A DNA stretch of 64,000 nt, taken from the NCBI GenBank assembly GCA_001899635.1, contig MKVQ01000038.1, positions 1 to 64,000 of the forward strand, given 5' to 3'. The notes below the pieces were generated by a model, which was not told the DNA's origin, ran no database searches, and worked only from the letters and a program-made list of their open reading frames with translations. This document shows positions 18,306-27,547 of this stretch, piece after piece. Positions within the stretch are counted from its first letter, which is position 1. Each line of letters opens with the position of its first letter. The position numbers were made by a program, and so were the translations under genes. Source of the stretch: Myxococcales bacterium 68-20 (lineage in GTDB: Bacteria; Myxococcota_A; Polyangia; Polyangiales; Polyangiaceae).

Positions 18306-19760
18306 TCAGTCACGCATGTGCTTGCGGATCTTGCCGAGGGCCTGCTCCTGGAGCTGGCGGATGCGCTCGCGCGACAGGTTGTACTTGTCGCCGATTTCCT
18401 TGAGCGTGAGCTCGTCTTCGTCGTCGAGGCCGAAGCGCCAGCGGATGATGCGCGACTCGATCGGCGTGAGATGGCCGAGCAGGCGCCGCACCTCTTCGCC
18501 CCACTTCTGCGAGATGAGGGTCTCGTAGGGCGACTGCATGTTCTCGTCCTGGAGGAAGTCGATGAACTTTCGCCCGTCCTCGTCGCCGACCGGGCGATCG
18601 AGCGAGAACGGCGTCTCCGCCCACGCGCCCTTCACCTTGTCGAGCTTCTCCTGGGGGATGCCCGTCTCCTTCTCGAGCTCGTCGAGCGTCGGGTCGCGGC
18701 CCGTGCGCGCGATGACTGCCTGCGTGGCGCGCTGCACCCGGTTGTGCGTGTCGAGCATGTGGACCGGGATGCGGACGGCGCGGCCCTTGTCGGCGAGCGC
18801 ACGGCTGATCGCATGACGGATCCACCACGAGGCGTAGGTCGAGAAGCGGTAGCCGCGCGTGTGATCGAAGCGCTCGACCGCCTTCATCAAGCCGATGTTG
18901 CCCTCCTGGATCAGATCGATGAGCGGAAGGCGGCCCCGGTTGTAGCGACGAGCGATCGAGACGACGAGCCGGAGGTTCGCCTTCACGAACTTGTTCTTCA
19001 CGCGCTTGCTATGGCGCGAAGCCTCCGAGATCGACGTGAGGTACTTCTTGAAGGCCGGCGTGTTCGCGAGGGTCGGAGCGTCGGGGTCCGGCGTTCCGGC
19101 TGCTTGCGCGATCGCGATGCCCTCCTCCTCGACGTCCTCGACCGCCGGCGGGGCGCCGAGCTTCCGGACGGTCTCCTCGGCGTGCGCGATCCAGAGGCGA
19201 TCGGAGTCCGCGAGTCGGATCGCCCGCCCGAGGCTCTCGCTCACCGCGCGGTACTTCTTCTCCTGCTCTTTGGTGAGCTTGTTGCGCTGCTTCTTGTACG
19301 TCTTGCAGAACTTTCGCAGCTCGCCGATCTGCGGGAGGTCGATCGCCTCCTCGTCCTTCGGGAGGTCGGCTTCGAGCGCGTCGAGAGCGTGCTCCACCGC
19401 GGGGAGGAAAGAGAGGATGGCACACCAGTGCTCGATCTCGGCCTTCTCGACGTCGACCGCGGTGCCGAGCTCTTCTTCCTGCCCCATGACGGGGTGGGTC
19501 GCCATCTCGCGGAAGTAGCGCGCGAGCATCGAGTCGCCGCCGCCTTCCTCCACCTTCGCCTTGGTGGTGGATCGCGGACGCTCTTCGCCGCTTTCCTCGG
19601 TTTCGGATGCCTCCTCGAACTCGAACTCGTCTTCGAGGACGACGACCTCGCCTTCGCCCTCCGCGTTCGGGCTCGAGCCTCCGGCGAGGTCCGCGTCGGA
19701 CTCGTCATCGGGCGGGGCGACGACAGGCTCAGCGAGCGCGGCGTTGCTCTTCTTGCTCAT
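18306..19760 (-). CDS. RNA polymerase sigma-70 factor, RpoD-like
   Basis: A 484-residue sigma factor that directs RNA polymerase to promoters. An acidic, low-complexity N-terminus (about 1-75) precedes a region 1.2-like segment ([20 protein letters not shown]). A non-conserved helical insert follows. Region 2 contains [27 protein letters not shown] and the -10 recognition helix [18 protein letters not shown]. Region 3, and region 4 with [24 protein letters not shown], complete it. Region 4 is the -35-binding helix-turn-helix. The protein is shorter than a housekeeping RpoD, so it may be an alternative group-2 factor. The ATG at 19760 has gagg upstream; in-frame starts at 19835 (ATG) and 19865 (TTG) are possible. 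Confidence 0.85.
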   Translation of the reverse strand: MSKKSNAALAEPVVAPPDDESDADLAGGSSPNAEGEGEVVVLEDEFEFEEASETEESGEERPRSTTKAKVEEGGGDSMLARYFREMATHPVMGQEEELGTAVDVEKAEIEHWCAILSFLPAVEHALDALEADLPKDEEAIDLPQIGELRKFCKTYKKQRNKLTKEQEKKYRAVSESLGRAIRLADSDRLWIAHAEETVRKLGAPPAVEDVEEEGIAIAQAAGTPDPDAPTLANTPAFKKYLTSISEASRHSKRVKNKFVKANLRLVVSIARRYNRGRLPLIDLIQEGNIGLMKAVERFDHTRGYRFSTYASWWIRHAISRALADKGRAVRIPVHMLDTHNRVQRATQAVIARTGRDPTLDELEKETGIPQEKLDKVKGAWAETPFSLDRPVGDEDGRKFIDFLQDENMQSPYETLISQKWGEEVRRLLGHLTPIESRIIRWRFGLDDEDELTLKEIGDKYNLSRERIRQLQEQALGKIRKHMRD

Positions 19761-20117
19761 CGCAGCCTCGTTCTTGGCGGAGCCGCGTGACTCCGTCGCT
19801 CGAGTGGGTTTGGGGGACGACGACCTTCGGGGCATGGATGGGAAGCCGGCGCGGACCTTTGACAACTAGCGGGGTCGGAGTCAGACCGTGACGAGCACAC
19901 GGAACGCTGGGGACATGCAGGACGTCCGTGACTGGATTCGCCATGGTAGCGAGATCCGAACGTCCGTGTGCGCCCGAAAAATTGTGCAAATACCATTCTC
20001 GCGCATCGCTCCTCGTGGCGGGATCTGGCTCTGCTGGTGAAAGGCCCATGAAGATAGGGGCGCCGCGGCCCCCTTCCGTCTTGGTCCTGTGACGGTGGCG
20101 GATGTATGTGATTCTGC

Positions 20118-21965
20118 GTGTCGCGCGGGCCGTTAGAAAGTCGACGCCATTCTTTGTACGCCCACACGTGGTCGGCGGTTCGGTCTCGCTGGTCGCGCGC
20201 CGGAGGCATCGTCCTCGGTTCCTTGATGCACGCGGCCGGCCATGCGTTTCTCGCCGCCGCCGCTGGGGTGCTCGCCCGTGCCCTTGCGTGGGGGGCGGCC
20301 CCGATGGTCGGGGGATCCACGTCAGCGGTTGCACGCCTTCACCTGTCTGGGGCGCCGGACAAGGCGGTATTGGTGCTCGCCGTCGCCGGCGTGTTCGCGG
20401 CGATCGTCAAGTTGGTTGGCGGCGCGCTCTCGTCGTGGGCGGAGGCGCGCGTGGCGGGTGATGTCGCCGCGCGTGTTCGCCTCGCGGTGCTCGATTCCGT
20501 CCTTGCTCTCAACCGCTTGCATACTCCACGACACGTCGATCATGGATCGAGTGCCATCGGCGCGGTTGGCACGCATGCGGATCGGCTCGCCGCTCTGACG
20601 AGCCACGTCGCCGACGTCGAGCGGGGCGTGGCGCACGGCGTGCTTGCCGAGGTGCGCGCGGCGGTGCAGCTCATCCCTCTCGGGGCGCTCCTCGTCGTCC
20701 TCGCTCCGCGGCTGGCCGGCAGCGCGGTCGTCGCCCTCGGCGGATTCGGGGTGCTCGCGTTCGGGCTCCGCCGCGCGTTCAAGCGCGCGCATGCGCGAGC
20801 GACGGCCTCGTCGAGCGCGCTCGTCGAGGCGGCGGACGAGGCGGTCCGGCATGCGGAGCTCTGGGCGACGTATGGAGCGAAGCGGCGCATCCGCGCGCAC
20901 GTCGCCAGCGTGGGCCGCGCGATCGCGCGCGAGGCCGCGCGGATCCGCGTCCGTGCGTCGCTCCTGTCGTCGACGAGCGAGGTCCTCGGCGCTACGGCGC
21001 TCGTGCTCGTCCTCCTGCTCGCGTCGCGCGGCGCGCTGGGCGTGGATCACGGCACGGTGGTGCCGTTCGCGATCGCGTTCTTCATGGCGTATCGGCCGCT
21101 GCGCGATCTCGTCGACGCGCGCCTCGCGCGAGCGCGGGGTGAGGAGGCGCTGCGTGCCGCGCTTGGTGAGACCGCGGAAGCGCCTCCGTCACGTGGGGCG
21201 ACCCCGGCGGCGCCGACGGCCATGTCCTGGACGCTCGACGAGCTCGTCCTCTCCGGCGTGCGCACGCAGCACGGCGAGCACACGCCGCTCTCGATCACCG
21301 TGCCGCCCGGATCGATCGCGGCGGTCGTCGGGCCCACGGGGACGGGGAAGACGTCGTTGCTCCGCGTGCTGCTCGGGCTCGATCCCGTCCGCGAGGGCGA
21401 GATCCGCTACGGGGCGCTCGTCCTCGATGCGTCGTCGTCTCCTGTCGACAGGGCGTCGGCGGTGGAGGAGCGTGCTGGCGTCGGGCCGGGGGCGCGGCCC
21501 TTTGCGTGGGTGCCGCAAGATGCGCCGATCGTCGGCGACACGCTTGCGATCAACGTCGGGCTCGGCCGAGCGGACGACGACGCGGCGATCCCCGATCCGG
21601 CGCCGGTGTTGGCCCAGCTCGGGAACGAAGCGCTCGGCACGGCGCTCGGTGACGAGGTGCTCGGGACCGCGCGTCCGCTCTCCGGCGGAGAGCGCCAGTG
21701 GATCGCCGTCGCACGTGCGCTCGCGACGGGGCTGCCTGTCCTCTTGCTCGACGAGCCGACGAGCGCGCTCGACGGAGCGTCGCAGGCGCGCCTGCTCGAG
21801 GCGATCGCGCGGCTGCGCGGGGAGCGTACGGTGATCCTCGTGACGCACCGCCCGGAGCCGCTCGCGATCGCAGACGTGATCGTTCGGCTCGAGCCGCTCA
21901 CCGACGGAGACGGACTGCCTGGATCTCCGAACCCAACGCATCGGCCGACAGACGTCCGGCGCTGA
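20118..21965 (+). CDS. ABC transporter, fused permease and ATPase
   Basis: A 615-residue half-transporter that would act as a dimer, probably as an exporter. The N-terminal half (about 30-340) has hydrophobic segments such as LAAAAGVLARALAWGA, AVLVLAVAGVFAAIVKLVGG and VLGATALVLVLLLASRG, but is more Arg/Ala-rich than usual. The C-terminal ATPase has Walker A GPTGTGKTS (about 405), signature LSGGERQ (about 520), Walker B LLLDEPTS (about 542) and the switch histidine in THRPE. The substrate is unknown. The GTG at 20118 is the first start. Internal starts near 20226 are possible. Its last 68 bases overlap the convergent lipoprotein gene. Confidence 0.8.
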   Translation: MSRGPLESRRHSLYAHTWSAVRSRWSRAGGIVLGSLMHAAGHAFLAAAAGVLARALAWGAAPMVGGSTSAVARLHLSGAPDKAVLVLAVAGVFAAIVKLVGGALSSWAEARVAGDVAARVRLAVLDSVLALNRLHTPRHVDHGSSAIGAVGTHADRLAALTSHVADVERGVAHGVLAEVRAAVQLIPLGALLVVLAPRLAGSAVVALGGFGVLAFGLRRAFKRAHARATASSSALVEAADEAVRHAELWATYGAKRRIRAHVASVGRAIAREAARIRVRASLLSSTSEVLGATALVLVLLLASRGALGVDHGTVVPFAIAFFMAYRPLRDLVDARLARARGEEALRAALGETAEAPPSRGATPAAPTAMSWTLDELVLSGVRTQHGEHTPLSITVPPGSIAAVVGPTGTGKTSLLRVLLGLDPVREGEIRYGALVLDASSSPVDRASAVEERAGVGPGARPFAWVPQDAPIVGDTLAINVGLGRADDDAAIPDPAPVLAQLGNEALGTALGDEVLGTARPLSGGERQWIAVARALATGLPVLLLDEPTSALDGASQARLLEAIARLRGERTVILVTHRPEPLAIADVIVRLEPLTDGDGLPGSPNPTHRPTDVRR

Positions 21966-22659
21966 AGGACGCGAGCTCCATCGTCGTGGCGTCGATCAGG
22001 GCGATGACCGGCATCTTGGGGTGGGCGCGCTCCTGGAGCTTCCCGAGCTTCGTGAAGCCGCCGTCGAGCGCGCTCCACGCCCAGTAGTGGGGCTCCCACC
22101 AGCTCAAGAGATCGGCGCTGGTGGGGGCCTCGCCGGTGGGGGTCCGTTCGCCGAGGACGGAGAGGACGACCGTTTTTTCCGGCGTGAAACGCAGGTCCTC
22201 GAAGAACTGCTTGCTCTCCGCATCCCATGTCGTGGCGAGCACGAGGACGATGACGTCGTGCTTCCTCTCCTCGGGGTCGAACAGATCGGCGAGCTGGACG
22301 CGGGTGCTCTGGACCAGCGTGGAAGGCACCGGATTGCGGCTGCCGCGGATGGCGGTCTCGAACACGACGTTCGGGATCACGTTGCCGGGTGTCGAGCTCC
22401 CTCGCGCTCGTGGCGTCCAGCCGAGGTTCTCCGTCGGGTAGTCCTCGCCGTACGGATTTTTCGCTGGCGGCGACGCAGGTTCGGTCGTCGCCGCGTCACG
22501 TGCTGGCTTGGCTGCATCCGTTCCCGCGTCGCCCTTCGTCGGGGCTTCACATGTCGCGAGGTCGGCGCAATCGGCCTCCGTGCAGGAGGCGAGGCTCATC
22601 GCGGCGCATCCGAGAACGAATAGGAACGCGGCTGCAGAGTGGAAGGTTCGTCGTCGCAT
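21898..22659 (-). CDS. Lipoprotein with possible thioredoxin-like fold
   Basis: A 253-residue lipoprotein (signal ending AAMSLASC). After an Ala/Asp/Pro-rich linker comes PYGEDYPTENLGWTPRARGS, then a domain with HDVIVLVLATTWDAESKQFFEDL and MPVIALIDATTMELAS. The strand-helix order resembles redoxin or thioredoxin-like domains, with the usual CxxC replaced by a non-cysteine sequence (ATTWDAES). If correct, it is not a classic disulfide enzyme. The ATG at 22659 gives a clean signal; an upstream frame start at 22755 does not. The 3' end overlaps the ABC transporter gene by 68 bases on the other strand. Confidence 0.55.
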   Translation of the reverse strand: MRRRTFHSAAAFLFVLGCAAMSLASCTEADCADLATCEAPTKGDAGTDAAKPARDAATTEPASPPAKNPYGEDYPTENLGWTPRARGSSTPGNVIPNVVFETAIRGSRNPVPSTLVQSTRVQLADLFDPEERKHDVIVLVLATTWDAESKQFFEDLRFTPEKTVVLSVLGERTPTGEAPTSADLLSWWEPHYWAWSALDGGFTKLGKLQERAHPKMPVIALIDATTMELASFSAGRLSADALGSEIQAVRLRR

Positions 22660-22824
22660 CGTGCCCCGGACGGTTCGGCCGTGGCCGAGCGGAGTTGCTC
22701 GGATCCCGCCTGAGCCGAGGAGCCCTCGTGTGACGCCCCCCGGCGTCGACACCATAGCAGAGTCGCGATCTCCACGACCTCCGTGATCTCCGCAGATCGC
22801 GACCCGCGAACGGAGGACGAGCTG

Positions 22825-23802
22825 TCAGCCGAGGACGTCGATCTCCGGTCCGGCCGTCACCGTGATCGTGTCGGCGCGGAAGAGATCGCCGTCGAGGACG
22901 TACGCGCCGGTCGCTTGGGGGAAGCGGAGGACGAGCTCTTTCGCGAGGGCATCGACGCGCGGGCCGAGCAGCGGGCGCGCCGCGAGGACGAGCGGCATCT
23001 GCGGCCCGAGCGCGCGCGGACCGAGCGGTGTGGCCACGACATGAAAGCGATCGTGCTCTTCGCCCGCGCGTCGGGTGAGGCGCATCCCGAGCCCGAGGTC
23101 ACGCACCACGCTCGCGCAGAGGAGGCTCACCCGATCGAACGGTGCGGGCTCGCCGTCGACGCAGATCGCGCACGGGCCGGGGGCGAGCACCGATCGCGCG
23201 AAGCGCGAGCCGACGAAGCTCCCTCCGAAGACCCGCGCGACGATCCTCGCTGCCGCGAGGTTGCCGCCGGCGCCGCGCGCGTCGTAGACCTCGAAGAAGC
23301 GCGCGACCAGGCCGGCGCCGAAGATGAAGCCGACGCGCTCGCGGACGTGTCGATCGTCTCGAGACGAGATGCGGAGCGTCGGGCGACGGGTCGAGCGGAT
23401 CGATCCGTCGGCGATCGCGTCGAGCAGTCGGGCGGCGTAGCGCACCGGGTCGCCGGTCATGCCCCAGTTACGTGCGACGGTGCCCACGGTGCCTCCGGGC
23501 GCGAGCGCGATCGGCGGGAGCGGCTTCTCGCCGAACGTGCGCGTGAGCGCGCTCACGCCGGCCATGTACGAACCGTCGCCGCCAGCAAGGACGACCGCGT
23601 CCGAGCCATCGCCTCGTGCGCGTGACGCCAGCGTGCGCGCGACCTCGTCGAGGTCGTCCTGTGACGTGGTCTCGAACACCTCGATGCCGGGACGGGGGCG
23701 GCGGAGCTCGTCGAGCAGCGCCCCGGCCCGTGCGAGGTGTCGCGCTCCACGCGCGCGCGACAGGCGAGCAGCGTTTCGGTTCACGACGACAGACGCGCGC
23801 AA
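22825..23802 (-). CDS. Diacylglycerol/sphingosine kinase-family lipid kinase
   Basis: A 325-residue cytoplasmic protein with the DAGK catalytic-domain pattern. It begins VVVNRNAARLSR, and the nucleotide-binding GGDGS sits in VVLAGGDGSYMAG, followed by LAPGGTVGTVARNWG (the G-G-T-x-N-type loop, here with V-G-T-V). The C-terminal beta-sandwich typical of the family contains ICVDGEPAPFDRVS and ends AYVLDGDLFRADTITVTAGP. Relatives such as YegS and DgkB phosphorylate membrane lipids. The exact lipid is unknown. It faces the HEAT-like lipoprotein gene with a 52-base divergent gap that must hold both promoters. Confidence 0.8.
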   Translation of the reverse strand: MRASVVVNRNAARLSRARGARHLARAGALLDELRRPRPGIEVFETTSQDDLDEVARTLASRARGDGSDAVVLAGGDGSYMAGVSALTRTFGEKPLPPIALAPGGTVGTVARNWGMTGDPVRYAARLLDAIADGSIRSTRRPTLRISSRDDRHVRERVGFIFGAGLVARFFEVYDARGAGGNLAAARIVARVFGGSFVGSRFARSVLAPGPCAICVDGEPAPFDRVSLLCASVVRDLGLGMRLTRRAGEEHDRFHVVATPLGPRALGPQMPLVLAARPLLGPRVDALAKELVLRFPQATGAYVLDGDLFRADTITVTAGPEIDVLG

Positions 23803-23854
23803 CGCTCGTTGCTCTCCTTGCTACCTGCTGCGAAGGCAGGCTAGCTCTTACACC

Positions 23855-25231
23855 ATGAGGCGGTCTGCTCGCATCCTCTCGTTCTCCCTTCCCGTGCTCG
23901 CGCTCGTCGCGGTTGCTGCTTGCGGGAGCCCTGCCTTGCGGGCGGCAGAGCAGGGCGACAGCGCGAAGCTCCGCGCCGAGATCGCCGAGAAGCACGAGCG
24001 CGGGAAGCTCTCGAACGACGAGGCCGCCGATCTCGCGCGCGCCGTCGCCGAGCGCGAGATCGCCACGGCGACGGACGAGGCCACCGCGCTCGCGCGTCTC
24101 CGCGAGACGCGAGCGTGTGCTGCGGAGCTCGACGACGCGCTCGGCGAGCGGATGAAGAAGCGCGACGGTGCCGGCGCCGAAGCGGCGCTCTCGCGTCTCG
24201 AGGACGGCAAGCTCGGTGACGGCGACGCGCGCGCGTGGCTCGACGACGCGGACGATCGATGGCGTGCGGTCGGAGCACGGACGCTCCATCGCGAGGAGGA
24301 CCGCGCGCGGCGTCAGGCGGCCATCCTCGATCCGAGCGCGCGCGTCCGTCGCAGCGCGATTCGTGCGGCGGCGACCGCGAAGGACGCGAGCGATCTCGAC
24401 CTCCTCTTCGAGACCGCACGGGTCGACCCGGAGCTCATGCTTCGCAACGAGGCGCTCCGATCCATGAGCGCGATCCTTCGCGGGCTCGACGACAAGGCGC
24501 GCGACAAGGCCCGCCCGAAGGCGGCGGAGCTTGCGGTGAAGCTCCGCGATCTCTGGACAGCCGGCGACGACGCGCTCAAGGAAGACGTCGCCGTCGCGTG
24601 GGGGCTCGCGCCGGTGTTCGAGAACGGCGGCCGCGAGGCGCTGCGCGTCGCGGTGGCGAACGAGAAGGGGCCGGGCGCGATCGCCGCGGCGGGCGTGGTG
24701 ATGCGCTCCGCGAGCAAGGACCCGGAGCTGATGACGTCGGCGAGCGCGCTGCTCGCGCGGACGATCGTCGACGGGTCGCGTCGCGATCGGTTGCATGCGC
24801 TCGCGGTCGCGCGCGCGGAGGGCCCGGTGCTCGACGCGATCCGCAAGGCGGCCCAGGACGACGATCGCGAGGTGAAGGTGCCCGTGCTCGCGCGCCTGCT
24901 CGACTCGAAGCCCGATCGCGATGCGGCGAGACGCGAGCTCGTTGCCATCGCGGGCTATGGAGTGCAGGGCTCTTCCGGCAAGGCCGACGACCCGCGCGCG
25001 CTGGAGCACGCCATCCGTGCGCGTCACGCGCTCGCGGCGGCAGGCGAGCTCCGCATCCAGGCGTGGATCGAGCAGGAGCTCGCGGCGTCCGAGGCGCAAC
25101 GAAAGACGTCGGCTGCCTCCGCGCTCGCCGCCCTCGGGCGTCCTGCCCGCGCGGCGCTCCTGCTCGCCGATCCCGATCCGAGCGTCCGCACGCGCGTCGC
25201 CTGCACGCTGATGACGGCATCGCGCCGCTGA
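23855..25231 (+). CDS. Lipoprotein with HEAT-like helical repeats
   Basis: A 458-residue product with signal LVAVAACGS (lipid cysteine about 23). The mature protein is almost all helix and rich in Ala, Asp, Arg and Leu. Recurring patterns resemble HEAT/armadillo repeats: ARVRRSAIRAAATAKDASDLDLL, then DDREVKVPVLARLLDSKPD, then PSVRTRVACTL. Such proteins are usually scaffolds. No enzyme motif is visible. The frame extends upstream to 23459, but the ATG at 23855 is the one that begins a signal peptide. A small gap (93 bases) separates it from the next gene in the same direction. Confidence 0.65.
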   Translation: MRRSARILSFSLPVLALVAVAACGSPALRAAEQGDSAKLRAEIAEKHERGKLSNDEAADLARAVAEREIATATDEATALARLRETRACAAELDDALGERMKKRDGAGAEAALSRLEDGKLGDGDARAWLDDADDRWRAVGARTLHREEDRARRQAAILDPSARVRRSAIRAAATAKDASDLDLLFETARVDPELMLRNEALRSMSAILRGLDDKARDKARPKAAELAVKLRDLWTAGDDALKEDVAVAWGLAPVFENGGREALRVAVANEKGPGAIAAAGVVMRSASKDPELMTSASALLARTIVDGSRRDRLHALAVARAEGPVLDAIRKAAQDDDREVKVPVLARLLDSKPDRDAARRELVAIAGYGVQGSSGKADDPRALEHAIRARHALAAAGELRIQAWIEQELAASEAQRKTSAASALAALGRPARAALLLADPDPSVRTRVACTLMTASRR

Positions 25232-25324
25232 TGCCCCTCGCGGCTGCGGAAGGCGGCGCCTCCGGCGTCGACTGCCCGCGTGTGGCCGAGGTGCGCTGGT
25301 ACGAGGCCTGCTCTCGCGCCACGC

Positions 25325-27475
25325 ATGGACTTCCATCGCCATTTCGCACTGGGACTCGCGGCCACGGCCATCGCATGCGGAACGGCCGCCGGCGTGCCGT
25401 CGTCGAAGCCGATGGGAAACACGCAGCAGCCGCTCGAGGCGCTCGTCCCGTTGCAAGGCTGCGGCGAGGTCGAGGCCTACCTTCGCGAGCGGCTCACCGC
25501 CGACGTGAACCGCTATGTCGATCAGATGGTCGAGCAGATCGAACAGCTCGACAGGAGCGAGGGCGCTGGTGGCTCCAGTGGGAACCTGTCCAACGACGCC
25601 CCGCGGCCGAGCCCGGAATACTCGATGAACGCGGCCAACTCCGCCGGTGCGAGCAACTCCTCCGGGTCGAGTGGCTCCGGCGCGTCGCAGACCTCGAAGA
25701 CGAACAACCAGGTCGCGGGCGTCGACGAGGCGGACTTCGTCAAGAACGACGACAAGTATCTCTACATCGTCGCGAACGGCGCGCTCCGCATCCTCCAGGC
25801 GTGGCCTGCGAACGAGGCCCGCGAAGTCGCAAAGGTCACGCTCGGCGGCGAGCCTCGCAAGCTCTTCGTCGAGGGCGATCGCGCGCTCGTCTATCTGGCC
25901 GTTCCCCCGAGCTCCAACAGGGCCGACTCGTTCGGGGGCAGGTACTACGGCCGCGGCGAGTGCACGTACGGCTACGACTGCGTACCCTCCGGTGACGGGA
26001 CGCAGACGAAGGTCCTCGTCTTCGACATCGCCAACCGCGCGGCGCCGGCGAAGGTGCGCGAGATCGATCTCTCGGGCTCGCTGCTCTCGGCGCGCCGTAT
26101 CGGCAACACCGTCCACACCGTCGTCGTCGACGCTCCGCGCGCGCTCGACGGCCTCGAGAGTTACCCAGCGGACGTCGAGGTGGACTATCGGGCCGACGCG
26201 AGCACGCAGAGAGCGGCCATCAAGGAGGCCTGGGAGGCCCTCCGGAAGCGCAACCTGGCGGCGATCGCGAACGTCGACGCGCTCGCGATGGTGCCGACCG
26301 CGACGGAGTCCGGCGCGCCGCTCGTCCCCGCGTGCACGGGCTACTATCGCCCGAGCGTCGCCGAGGGCAGGACGTTCACGACGCTCTTCTCGATCGACAT
26401 CGCCGGCGGTAGGCCGACCACGGCGACGGTCGTGAGCGATCCCGGTGTCGTCTACGCGTCGGAGACGGGCCTCTACATGAGCGTGCCGCATTCGCGGTCG
26501 CCCGAGGGCAGCTGGTACGACAGCATGCGCTCGGAGGAGCACGCGAGCCTCGTCCACAAGTTCCGAATCGGCGCCACGCCGTCGCTCACGGGCTACGAGG
26601 CGAGCGGCATCGTGAAGGGGCGCGTGCTCAATCAGTTCGCCCTCGACGAGCACGCGGGACACCTCCGCGTCGCGACGACGTCGGGCCACACGCCCGATCC
26701 GAAGGTCCACAGCACGATGAGCGTGCTCGAGCGGCAGGGGAGCGCGCTCGTTCTCGAAGGCAAGATCGACGACATCGCGCCGACGGAGGACATCCGCAGC
26801 GTCCGCTTCGATGGACCGCGCGGCTACGTCGTGACGTTCAAGAAGACCGACCCGCTCTACGTGTTCGATCTCGCTGACCCGAGGGCGCCGAGCATCGCCG
26901 GCGAGCTGAAGATCCCCGGCTTCTCGACCTACATGCACATGATGGATGACCAGCACCTGCTCACCATCGGTTACGACGCGGAGGACCAGGGCACCTTCGC
27001 GTGGTTCAGCGGCGTCATGCTCCAGATCTTCGACGTCTCCGACATGAAGAATCCGAAGCTCGCGCACAAGGAGGTCATCGGGACGCGCGGCTCGAGCTCG
27101 GAGGCGCTCACCAACCACCTCGCGTTCAACTACTTCGCGCCGAAGAACCTCCTCGCGCTCCCCATGACGGTCTGCGAAGGCGGGGCGGGCGGCTCCTCCG
27201 GTACCGAAATGACCTTCAGCGGGCTCATGGTCTACGACGTCACCGCGGAGAGCGGATTCGCGAAGCGCGGCCAGGTGAGCCACCCGAACTCGTCCACCGG
27301 AGCGAACGCCTACGACTCGCGCGCGTGCAGCAACTGGTGGACGAACGCGCGCTCCGAGGTCCGGCGGAGCGTCTTCATGGACGACTTCGTCTATTCGATC
27401 TCCGAGCGTCGCGTGAAGGTGAACGGGCTCGGGAACCTCGCGTCCGACGTCGCGGAAGTTTCCCTCGAGCAGTGA
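25325..27475 (+). CDS. Secreted Beta_propel-domain protein
   Basis: A 716-residue exported protein. The N-terminus (LGLAATAIACGTAAG) is a signal peptide, possibly a lipoprotein one. After an Asn/Ser/Gly-rich linker comes NNQVAGVDEADFVKNDDKYLYI (about residues 126-148), split here by its core GVDEADFVK. This is the hallmark of the bacterial secreted beta-propeller family (Beta_propel, PF09826). Later blades include RSVRFDGPRGYVVTFKKTDP and the conserved LKIPGFSTYMHMMDDQHLLTIG. Family members are extracellular and of unclear role; some have peptidase-inhibitor neighbours. The start at 25325 excludes 15 non-signal codons upstream. Confidence 0.85.
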   Translation: MDFHRHFALGLAATAIACGTAAGVPSSKPMGNTQQPLEALVPLQGCGEVEAYLRERLTADVNRYVDQMVEQIEQLDRSEGAGGSSGNLSNDAPRPSPEYSMNAANSAGASNSSGSSGSGASQTSKTNNQVAGVDEADFVKNDDKYLYIVANGALRILQAWPANEAREVAKVTLGGEPRKLFVEGDRALVYLAVPPSSNRADSFGGRYYGRGECTYGYDCVPSGDGTQTKVLVFDIANRAAPAKVREIDLSGSLLSARRIGNTVHTVVVDAPRALDGLESYPADVEVDYRADASTQRAAIKEAWEALRKRNLAAIANVDALAMVPTATESGAPLVPACTGYYRPSVAEGRTFTTLFSIDIAGGRPTTATVVSDPGVVYASETGLYMSVPHSRSPEGSWYDSMRSEEHASLVHKFRIGATPSLTGYEASGIVKGRVLNQFALDEHAGHLRVATTSGHTPDPKVHSTMSVLERQGSALVLEGKIDDIAPTEDIRSVRFDGPRGYVVTFKKTDPLYVFDLADPRAPSIAGELKIPGFSTYMHMMDDQHLLTIGYDAEDQGTFAWFSGVMLQIFDVSDMKNPKLAHKEVIGTRGSSSEALTNHLAFNYFAPKNLLALPMTVCEGGAGGSSGTEMTFSGLMVYDVTAESGFAKRGQVSHPNSSTGANAYDSRACSNWWTNARSEVRRSVFMDDFVYSISERRVKVNGLGNLASDVAEVSLEQ

Positions 27476-27488
27476 ACGTCTCCAGCGC

Positions 27489-27535
27489 GTACGAGCGCCC
27501 GGCGGCCGTTGACATGGCCGACCGGGCGCCTGTAC
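27489..27535. promoter_or_regulatory. Long imperfect inverted repeat before tatT
   Basis: The arms read gtac-ga-gcgcccgg-c-ggcc and ggcc-ga-ccgggcgc-ct-gtac around an 8-base loop. The hairpin ends 12 bases before the tatT ATG. It could terminate the upstream gene or control tatT translation. No T-run follows. Confidence 0.5.
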
Positions 27536-27547
27536 GACTTTGGCGCG

